Shown here: positions 12,101-23,800 of the stretch, one piece after another
Layout: the number at the start of each line of letters is the position of its first letter
Numbering within the stretch: position 1 is the first letter of the stretch
NCBI GenBank assembly: GCA_964035015.1
Contig: OZ036014.1
Span: forward strand, 419,501-483,500
Reading direction: 5' to 3'
Source of the DNA: Corallium rubrum
Lineage: Eukaryota; Cnidaria; Anthozoa; Scleralcyonacea; Coralliidae
DNA length: 64,000 nucleotides
The notes under the pieces: generated by a model
The model's database searches: none
What the model was told of the DNA's origin: nothing
The model's input: only the letters and a program-made list of their open reading frames with translations
Made by a program: the position numbers and the translations under genes

Positions 12101-15100
12101 AACAACTAGCTGTGGAGGTTTTTGAGGAAAGCTTAACTCGCCATGTGGAGGGATATCATAACGCCAACGTGACGCAGTGACGTCTCCGACTCTCAGCGAA
12201 AAGAGAGAAGCCCCGTCTGACCTCTGCGTCGAGAACAGGCCTGTTTTCGCGGCACAGAATCCACGCCTGAAACTGAAACAGTGAAACTTACGGCGCGCTA
12301 ACGTGCATCACCGTATCGACGGGCACTTGTTCTTTAAAAGCTTTGCTTGCTATTATGTATCTCAAAATAGTAACTAATAATGTTATAATAGTTATTATTA
12401 GTAAGCTATTTATACACGTTTGTAATAACATTGGATTAGCTTGTTCCGTTGATAAGCTACCGTATATAAAGTAGTGCTGTGCGCCGGAGCGCCGGAGCTA
12501 CGGCGTTTTTTGGTCAGCCGGAGCCGGAGTTCTCTCAACTTCGGCTGGAAATTCAGAAGGTTAAGAAATGCAGCTGATAAACCACATAAAGGGTCACTGC
12601 GGCCAACACTGACAGATATTGTGAGTGAGCGCATGGGGAGCCCAAGTGGAGTTGTTGAACGGCAACCAGGCACCTTAACACCAGTGATACCAGTCAGATC
12701 CCAAGACGGCAAAGTTAATGCTCAGGATTTATTGGATTATTGGTATCGCCACAAAAACGAATGACCTGCTTTGACACGTCTAGTTCTCTCATATCTTTCT
12801 TGTTCACCGTCCTCTGTTACTTCTGAACGAGTCTTTTCGTTGATGGGGAACATCGTCTCAAAGAAGCGTTGCGCATTCCTTCCAGGCAACATTGGTCGTT
12901 TAGCGTTCATTAAAATTTAATTATAAAAAGTTTTAAAAACCCTTGGCAATTTATACTTTGTATTTTATTATTTGTAGTAGGGTAACTTTATTCGGTTCTA
13001 TAAAGTTTTCATCATTTCTGACATTGCTAGTTGTCGCATTACGTTTGCTTGAGTGGCTTGACAGTTTCGCAGCTTTCCCCAGAAAAAGACCCTGGGGACA
13101 AAGTTGAGCCGAATAATATCCGGCTGGACTTTATCCCCAGTTGTGAAACAACTTACCAAAGAAGCCGGAGCCGGATATTTGAGCTGTAAAGCAGCCGGAG
13201 CTGGAGCTGAAAAACCGGAGTTTGCACAGCACTAAATTATAAAGATTATTAAATAAACAAATTATATAAATGGTAGATGTATTACAGTACATCATACACG
13301 AGGTGGAGTGTGTCATCAGGACACCCAAACACCGAGACGTTTGTTGAAAATCGAGGTAATACGGGCAACAAATTGCTGCAATTTGTCTCCAATTTGTCAC
13401 GCAACATTGTTGCGTTGCAAATTGAGAAGCGTTGTTGCACGTATTACCACCCACCTTAAACATTGTCACGCAACAAAATTTTGTTGTTGCAAATTGGAAA
13501 AAAATGTTGAAAAAAGTAGACGCCAGTTCTACTTGCAGTAACATGCTGTTTCAACTTGCAACAACAAAATTTTGTTGTGTGACAATGTTTGAGGTGGGTG
13601 TTACATAATACGTGCAACAACGCTTTTCAACTTGCAACGCAACAATTTGTTGCTCGTATTACTTCACCTTAAACATCATTATATTGGGAAGCAGAATACT
13701 CTTATTTCTAGTTTAAATTTTCCTCAGTTCTCAATTTCCTGATTCGTGTTTTCTACTTCTGTAGTTCGTCGCTCATCCTCACACTCAACAATTACTCAAC
13801 AGCGTCGTCTACTCTGATTCCAAGTGGCATACTCGATCCTTCTTATACAGGTTAATCGCATTCCTCATCTACACACTGATTTTCCCATGCTTTGTTGCAA
13901 TCTACATTATTTTTCCTGATTACAAGATATCGCGGATGATGTGTACTCCGTATGTGAAGTTCATTAGTCATTTATCGCAATTTGTTCTTTTTCTGGGGTT
14001 TCTCGCCGCCTCGGCGCTACGAGATAATCATATTCCAACCGGTTTAGGTAAGTTTGTACCACACCACATACTGTACCACACCATACTGTACCATACCATA
14101 CTGTACCACACCAACCCACACCATACTGTACCATACCATACTGTACCACACCATACTGTACTATACCATACCATACCATAATGTACCATACCATACCCAT
14201 ATGTACCATACTACAGCACACCATACCACACTGTATGGTGTTACTGTATTATACCATACTGTACGATAACATACCATACCATACCATAATGTACGACACT
14301 GTACCACGCCATATTATAACATAGCTTTGATATAGCAACGTTTTTGATTGGCTGTCGTGCGTGCTCCGTAACTCGATGGAGCACGGCAAAAAAGCGCGGG
14401 TAAAAATTTCAAAACAAGACTGAGTTTTAAATTTATTTTTTATGGCCTTTTATATTATCAAAATACCGAGTCATTTAATTTTATTGAGTAATAAAGAACG
14501 ACCGGGTAACCGAGTTTAAACTGTCCTTTTGGTTGGATTTTAGTGAACAAAAAAGACTTGGCTACGAAAGTAGAAAAACACAACAACCAAAACGATTCGC
14601 CGGCTTGTGAAAGGATTTAATGCTATGTTATAAAAGAAATGGCTCATGGTTTAGTGTGCTCCATCGAGTTATGGATGCACTTGGGAAATTGGGAGAGCAC
14701 TCAAAAATCTAGAGTTGGTCTCGGCTACGCCTCGACCAACTCTTTTTACGATTTTTTCGTGCTCTCCCAATTTCCCGCGTGCATCCATAACTCGATGGAG
14801 CACGCTAAACCATGAGCCATTTCTTAAATGTACCATACCATGCTACTGTATGGTGTTACTCTATTTTTCCATACTGTCCTCTACTATACCATATCATGTA
14901 CCATACCACACTACACCATACTATACTGTACTATACCATGCCATACTGTACCACACCACACTATATTGTACCATACCATATCATTAAACCGGACATCCAA
15001 GTCTATAAGTGTAAAAGGCATGTCAGAAGCCAGGCCAGCTCATTCTGGTTTTGATCGCCTTCGTCAAAGCATCAATTCTAAGTTATTCAACCCTCTGTAC

Positions 15101-18100
15101 AACAACCTCCCCTTCAATTAAAGACTGCCTCGTACAAATCGTCACTTGCGTAACTTATTAACTTCTGATTTTTTGCAGAATATTTGATCTTTCTTTGTGT
15201 CGTGGGAATGATCGTTCAAGAATTTGTCGAAATGCTTGCACACCGGCCACGGCGAAGCTATTTCTTCAAGTGGTGGAACATTATTATGACAGTCATGTTA
15301 ACGCTCTTCGTCGTCGCTGCTCTACTTTGGATTATTGGTTTTGCCATCACCGGTGGCTGGTCCGTTGTCGAGTTCTCAGAACTCAAGTTCACAGTGAACA
15401 CTGGTCATCACCTCCTTCTTCTCGGAAATAGCTTCTTCTCGTTGGCTATTGTTGTGAGCGTTTTTCATCTGGTTGATCTTTGTCAAGCGAGCTCGGTTCT
15501 TGGTCCATTGCAGCTGTCCCTCTATCGTATGCTTCGAGACGTCGTAAAGTTCCTCATGATTTTCTTCGCCATTTTCTTGGCGTTTGTTTTCGGTTTGAGA
15601 AATCTTTACTCGTATTACAACAGTGTTCAGGCAGAGATCAGTGAACATTATAAAAACAAAAATATTACGGGACAGACGGATCACCCACTGTCGACGTAAG
15701 TTACAAATTTCATAGTTGTAAAATAATAGTTATAAACTATGATAGAATAGAACAGGAATATGATGGGATGGAATTGAATGAAATAGAAAATGAAATGGGA
15801 TGGGGTAGAGTAAGGTAGCGCAGAGTACAGTGCAGTGGATTGGAGTGGAACAGGAGTGGAGTGTATGGGAGTGGAATGGAGTAAAGTGGAAAAGAGAGGA
15901 GTGGAGACTGCGTAGAGTAGAGTAGAGTAGAGTAGAGTAGAGTAGAGTAGAGTGGAGTGGAGTGGAGTGGAGTGGAGTGGAGTGGAGTGGAGTGGAGTGG
16001 AGTGGAGTGGAGTGGAGTGGAGTGGAGTGGAGTGGAAAAGAGAGGAGTGGAGACTGAGTAGAGTAGAGTAGAGTAGAGTAGAGTAGAGTGGAGTGGAGTG
16101 GAGTGGAGTGGAGTGGAGTGGAGTGGAGTGGAGTGGAGTGGAGTGGAGTGGAGTGGAGTGGAGTGGAGTGGAGTGGAGTGGAGTGGAGTGGAGTGGAGTG
16201 GAATGGAGTGTGAATGGAGCGGAGTAGATTGTAGTAGAGCCGAGTAACCATATCATATTTATATCATATCATATTTATATCATATCTATTTAAAAATTTT
16301 TAATATTAGTAATTACATTATAATAAACTACAATTAAAATAATTACAACTCCAATTCTTCTATAATAAAGAGTCTAACGTTTCGAGCGAAGGCCCTTCGT
16401 CGCGTTTCTCTCTGACGAAGGGCCTTCGCTTGAAACGTTAGACTCCTACGTTCTCACCAAGGAGAGGTGAAATGAGCCCAGGAAGGGGCTTTCGCTCGAA
16501 ACGTTAGACTCCTACCTTCTCTGTTTCGGCAGTATATCATTTTGGGACAAGGATTTACAGAATTCTAAAGGTCCAAAAACGTCATAAAATACTCAAAAGA
16601 CAACACCTTTCCGGACTTTGAATATCTGCACTCAAATTTCTTTATTATATCTATTCAAAGTCGTAGGTTAGCTAGGGTTTGTGATTTTGTTAATCATAAC
16701 TTTATTACTGGCCTTGTTTATTACTGGTCTTGTTAAAAAGTGGGGGGCCCAAACATATTCTGCCCCCCTCCCTCCACCAAAAAAAGTGTGTGTGTGGGGG
16801 GGGGGGGGCAGGCCCCCCCGCTTCCGACGCCGCTGTATATTTCGATTGTTGTTTCAACACTGCCTACGCAGCACGCTACTTTTATAATTTCTGATAGGAT
16901 TCTTCTACTCTGCTTATAAGATCCTTTTAAGTACTTTTTGTTTTTAGGTTTTCCCAATCAACTCAAAGTATGTTTTGGGCTTTATTTGACAAGATTGATC
17001 TGGACGATTTCAATACAAGGAAGGACACATTTTCCATAACCCAGGAAACTGGAAAAGTGTTATTTGCTCTCTACTCAATTTGTGCAGTCGTGGTGGCCCT
17101 TAACATGCTAATAGCTATGATGACTCATTCTTATGATTATATTTCGGTAGGTGTACAAAATTATGATTTATTCATTAACAAGAGGGCACACAAAGACTGC
17201 ATATACCTCAGCCAGCGGGTTAATTTTTATCATTTATAGACCTGGAGCGAGGGGAATTCGATGAAATATTACCCCGATATTATGATATATCCCGAGGGCG
17301 AAGCCCGAGGGATATATCATCCCGAGGGGTAATATTTCATCGAATTTCCCGAGCGAAAGGTCTATAAATGATATATTATATTAACCTTTCCAAAAAAAGC
17401 TTAAATAATGTTAATAAAGTTCGCTTAGCTTAACTTTTGGCCGCTTTTCATTGTCTGTTTCCATTCTGTTGTCGTCTCAAGGCTTCTGGATGCATTGTTT
17501 GTTGCTTTCCTTGTACTCCCTGAATCCTTATTTTCTTGTAACCTAACAATCTTCTTGTCAACATCTGAATGTTCAGGCGAAGTTTGTCTCGCCAAATTCC
17601 GCCATTGTTGACAGCTTCGTGAATCGTGCGTGACATTCACGCGTGGTACACGAACTCGAATGCCACGGCCAACAGCGGGGTATTCGAGGTTATACCCCGC
17701 TGCGGCGGGCAATTCTACGATAAATTAACTGGTCACCTGGTACAAATCAAGCTCTCTGACTGGACAATTTACAGTTGAGATATAATATTATTATAAGTAA
17801 TATTGGGCATTTCACTCAATTACATAGCAGGTTCCAAGGATTTTGGGTGAAGGAAAATTCGAGTGTAGAATATATACATTTTAAGACCAGGGACCAGTTC
17901 CAGTTGCGAAAAATGCAACTACACAGGCCTTCCGGCAGGAATTGAACCCACAACCTTGTAGCCTGTGCACGCAGGCTAACAACCTTGCGATTCTAGTGCA
18001 ATGTTCTGACCACTGAGCCATGGAGGCCGTTGCCGAGAGCTTGATCGCGAGTTCTGTATATAATGTGGTAATGCCAGGAAAGAATTGGGTATATTATAAG

Positions 18101-20814
18101 TAATATTGGGCATTTCACTCGATTACATACCAGGTTCTAAGGATTTTGGGTGTTTATTACAGATGTTTAAAAAGAAAACGAACCATCCCGCTAACCAGGC
18201 TAGCTCACGAGACCAGGGCCATGGGCAGGGTTCTTTAGTCAGGGGGGCAGTAATTTCTAGGGGGGTCCGGGGGTATGCTCCCTCAGAACACTTTTGAAAA
18301 CTGAGTCTCTGAAATGGCATTTCCCGTGATCTGACATCATATTTGAGCAAAATTTTGAACATTTTAAAACATATTTTTTAAGACGCACTCTCATTTTTAC
18401 AAAAGATTTCGTCTAAAACTACAGTATTACATATTTACAAAAACAACTACAGTCATTTGCAATTCACTTGTCACTTTTCACCAAAATGTTCAGAAATTCG
18501 TTACGAAGTTCTTTGGGAAGTTCAAAGTTCGTTTTGAACTACGCAAGAAGTCAATCAAATGCATAGTTTAAAACGAGCTTTGAACTTCCCAACGAACTTG
18601 CGAACTTCGGAACGAACTTCCGAACATTCTGGTGAAAAGTGAGTAGCAAATGACTGCAAAATAATTACTCTAACGGGATAAAGCGCGAACGCAACGCGAA
18701 AACTCATTGTCAGAGTTATGATATTAAACTAGTTAGTTCTTTATTCTGTGACTCTGGGAACAAATGTGATGTGTGATATAAAAATCATATTTTGGATTTT
18801 CTCTGGGGGGCAGTTGCCCCTGCTACCCCCTGCTATCTATGGCCCTGCATGGGACCAACACATGCATCAATGAGGCCTGCGCTAAACGTTGAACAATAGC
18901 CGAATGTAATTCAGACGAATTTAATTCTAATTAACTTCGTTGGTAATGCGACGTAAATGCGACGTCGAGTTAAACGTTGAATTTCAGTCGAATTTAATTT
19001 TATAAAATAACATGTACACTACGCGAGCCTTGATTGGTCAATTGCTGTGTTTGGATCAGAGTATCCAAACACGGAAAATTCCCGCCAAAACAATTTTTTG
19101 AAAATGTCGGACAGTATATCATATTCACTTGTAATCATTTTATAAAAGAAATACCAAATGGTTTTTCCGTGTTTGGAGACTCTTATCCAAACACTTGGGA
19201 AATTGCTCGACTTTCGAAAAGCTAAAAACACTCGCCTACGGCTCGTGTTTTGTTACGCTTTTCTCCAGTCTCGCAATCTCCCACATGTTTGGATCAGAGT
19301 ATCCAAACACGGAAAACCATTTGGTATTTCTTTAGTATTTACTTGGACTCTTCCGTCGAGCCTGAAAACGCCTGCTTGAAAACATGGCGCCGAATTTTCA
19401 CCGACAGAAGAGAAACATTTAATTCGACGCGACGATAATTCATCACGTAAGTACTGACTCGGACGAATTTAATTGCCGAGACGAATTTAATTCGTGTGTC
19501 GTCAGTGTCGAATTTAATAGTTACATACGTCGTACTTTCGTCGAATAAAATTCAAACAATTAAATTCGTCTGAATTAAATTCGTCTATTGTGCGACGTTT
19601 AGCACAGGCCTGAATGAATAAAATGATTGATTTTATTTATTTATCAACATTTGTACCTGGTGGTAACAGGAGAAGTAACAATAGGACTCTAGGTCCCTTA
19701 CAAGGTTATTCTCCACTATACGGATCCCAACTAAGTCCTAGGTGTTGATTTTACGGAGGGAGGAAAACCGGAGAACCCGGCGAAAAACCCTCGGAGCACA
19801 GGAGAGACCAACTAAACTCTACTCACATGAGTCCCAAGCTCGAGAACGGGGTTGTCCACGATCAATCCAAATGTGTTGTTTTGCTAGTTTTTGGTCAAAA
19901 ACATCATTTTTACCGATAATTTGGCATTTGGAGCTTATTTGAGAAACAAACTTTTTTCGACTCAGAATGGCGAGATAAGCGTTTTTCAACATTTTGAAGG
20001 TGGCAAAACTGCCAAAATAGAAAAGTTGAGGGAATCATTCCAAATGTGTTGTTTTGCTAGTTTTTCACACGCCATCCGTGCTCCCCATACTCCGTGCTTG
20101 CACTCGTACCAAAATTATGCAAAGATGTTTGCATAAAATAAGGATAATTAATGAGCGAAATCAAGCATTCTTTTATAATTGAATTCTCCATAAAATAATA
20201 CTACATGTTCATCTTCAGGTTTTTTTTGTTTTGTTTTTTAACCTGAAGATGAACATGTAGTTCGAAAACGTTTGTTTTAACTATTTAATGTTAGATAACA
20301 CCCTTTTTTTTTATAAACAACAGCAAGATGACGACATTCAGTGGAAATTTAGTCGAACTCAATTGTGGTTGGAATTTGTTGAAAAAGGAAGCACTCTTCC
20401 ATCGCCATATAATCTCATCCCAAATCCTTGGGTGATATACCGTATTTTCAAGAGAAAGGTGAGTCCAATTGTTCTAATTCTACAGTTCCAATGTCCAGGT
20501 TAAAGACGTTTTCTTTATATTTATTTATTTATTTATTTATTTATTTTTTATTTATTTATTTATATATTTATTTATTATGTATTTTGTTTGTTTGTTTGTT
20601 TGTTTGTTTGTTTGTTTGTTTGTTTGTTTGTTTGTTTGTTTGTTTGTTTGTTTGTTTGTTTGTTTGTTTGTTTGTTTGTTTGTTTGTTTGTTTGTTTGTT
20701 TGTTTGTTTGTTTGTTTGTTTGTTTGTTTGTTTGTTTGTTTGTTTGTTTGTTTGTTTGTTTATTTTTATTTATTTATTATCACTCACTCACTCACTCACT
20801 CACTTCCTTCCTTT

Positions 20815-20880
<66 letters not shown>

Positions 20881-23800
20881 TTCCTTCCTTCCTTCCTTCC
20901 TTCCTTCCTTCCTTCCTTCCTTCCTTCCTTCCTTCCTTCCTTCTTTTCATTCTAGCTTCCCTCTCCTTCCTTTCCTTCCTTCTTCCTTTCCTTTCTTTTT
21001 TCTTGCTTGCCTGCCTGCCTCCTGCCTGCCTTCCTTCCTTCCTTCCTTCCTTCCTTCCTTCCTTCCTTCCTTCCTTCCTTCCTTCCTTCCTTCCTTCCTT
21101 CCCCCTCCTTCCCTCTCCCTCCCTCCTCCCTCTCTCCCTCCCGCTATACTGTGGCATGAATATTTTCAGAGAATTTTGTTGCTTTTAATCTTTTAGTTTC
21201 GAAAGCGCCATCCGCCGTACACTGACTGTGACGGGGTGGCAGACGAAAAGAAAAAAGAAGTGGAGGTATTTTTATTTCATGAAGTATTTTTGAGGTTTAC
21301 CAGAAACTTCTCTAAAAACCCAGATTTAATTGAGAAGTTACATATCACACCTCTCCCTGTTTTATGTACTATTTAATACAAAAAGACTGCCTTGATGTAG
21401 AATTAATAACTCACTAACCCATTACTGGCAGATTACCGAGTGAAATCGTCTGGTGTTAGCCAGAGTAAAAGTAACTGGTGTTAGCCAGAGTAAAAGTAAC
21501 AGGTGTTAGCCAGAGTAAAAGTAACTAGTGTTAGCCAGAGTAAAAGTAACTAGTGTTAGCCAGAGTAAAAGTAACTAGTGTTAGCCAGAGTAAAATTAAC
21601 TAGTGTTAGCCAGAGTAAAAGTAACTAGTGTTAGCCAGAGTAAAAGTAACTGGTGTTAGCCAGAGTAAAAGTAACTAGTGTTAGCCAGAGTAAAAGTAAC
21701 TAGTGTTAGCCAGAGTAAAAGTAACTAGTGTTAGCCAGAGTAAAATTAACTAGTGTTAGCCAGAGTAAAAGTAACTGGTGTTAGCCAGAGTAAAAGTAAC
21801 TAGTGTTAGCCAGAGTAAAAGTAACTAGTGTTAGCCAGAGTAAAAGTAACTGGTGTTAGCCAGACTAAAAGTAACAGGTGTTAGCCAGAGTAAAAGTAAC
21901 TAGTGTTAGCCAGAGTAAAAGTAACTAGTGTTAGCCAGAGTAAAAGTAACTAGTGTTAGCCAGAGTAAAATTAACTAGTGTTAGCCAGAGTAAAATTAAC
22001 TAGTGTTAGCCAGAGTAAAAGTAACTGGTGTTAGCCAGAGTAAAAGTAACTGGTGTTAGCCAGAGTAAAAGTAACTAGTGTTAGCCAGAGTAAAAGTAAC
22101 AGGTGTTAGCCAGAGTAAAAGTAACTGGTGTTAGCCAGAGTAAAAGTAACTGGTGTTAGCCAGAGTAAAAGTAACTGGTGTTAGCCAGAGTAAAATTAAC
22201 TGGTGTTAGCCAGAGTAAAAGTAACTAGTGTTAGCCAGAGTAAAATTAACTGGTGTTAGCCAGAGTAAAAGTAACTAGTGTTAGCCAGAGTAAAATTAAC
22301 TGGTGTTAGCCAGAGTAAAAGTAACTAGTGTTAGCCAGAGTAAAAGTAACAGGTGTTAGCCAGAGTAAAAGTAACTAGTGTTAGCCAGAGTAAAAGTAAC
22401 AGGTGTTAGCCAGAGTAAAAGTAACTGGTGTTAGCCAGAGTAAAAGTAACTGGTGTTAGCCAGAGTAAAAGTAACTGGTGTTAGCCAGAGTAAAATTAAC
22501 TGGTGTTAGCCAGAGTAAAAGTAACTAGTGTTAGCCAGAGTAAAATTAACTGGTGTTAGCCAGAGTAAAAGTAACTGCCCGGTAAAGGGTTAGTAATAAG
22601 GGTTACTTATTTAGGGTTAAGGGTTACTAACCCCGGTAAAGGGTTAGTAATAAGGGTTACATATTTAGGGTTAAGGGTTACTAACCCCGGTAAAGGGTTA
22701 GTAATAAGGGTTACATATTTAGGGTTAAGGGTTACTAACCCCGGTAAAGGGTTAGTAATAAGGGTTACATATTTAGGGTTAAGGGTTACTAACCCCGGTA
22801 GAGGGTTAGTAATAAGGGTTACATATTTAGGGTTATGGGTTACTAACCCCGGTAGAGGGTTAGTAATAAGGGTTACATATTTAGGGTTATGGGTTACTAA
22901 CCCCGGTAAAGGGTTAGTAATAAGGGTTACTTATTTAGGGTCAAGGGTTACTAACCCCGATAAAGGGTTAGTAATAAGGGTTACTTATTTAGGGTCAAGG
23001 GTTACTAACCCCGATAAAGGGTTAGTAATAAGGGTTACTTATTTAGGGTCAAGGGTTACTAATGCCGGTAAAGGGTTAGTAATAAGGGTTACTTATTTAG
23101 GGTCAAGGGTTACTAATCCCGGTAAAGGGTTAGTAATAAGGGTTACTTATTTTTTTTCGGTCCGTATCCTACCAAATCCTGCTTTCTGATTGGTTAACGA
23201 GCGGTCCGTATGAGCCCGTACGGACCGCTCGAGATAATTTTTTAATGTGTCTTATAGGCCGTAAAATTGATCGATTTTCATAACTATTTCGCTTGCCACA
23301 GAAACATATATTCAACAGAGAGCTACGGGGATACAAATGAGTTTTATTATCCAAATGGCTTTGACAACTTCGTGTGAAAACAGCGAATTTTAAAAGAAAG
23401 CGAGAATGCTGTGAAAAAGCAAAATTTCAGCGAGCGACATTTATAAAGTTTTAAAGTATTATTTATTGCTCAACGACGTATGAAAACAGTTTAAAACAAT
23501 AGGCAAAACATACATAAACTTGTGAACACAGTATTTTGAATCACTAAATGAAACTATATGGAAGTATATATTAAAAAAAAACATACCATGAGCGGACAGA
23601 AAAGCTGAAACCTTTTGATACTAAACTGTCATTGTTCTGTTGTCCAACGATACTCAACAAAACCGCTACAAGTCTTTACCCTTTAGTCAAATATTTTCCA
23701 CATGCCAACCTCATCGTGTCATGTCTTTGAAAATAGTTTCAAATGGCTTCTTACAAGCATTTTCGTCTTCAAACTCGAACGACCCACTTTCAATTTCCAT

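Noticed and set aside
20428..21196. Open frames with VCLF and LPSF repeats
   Set aside because: They are the GTTT and TTCC microsatellite read in all frames; they overlap an intron with supported splice sites.
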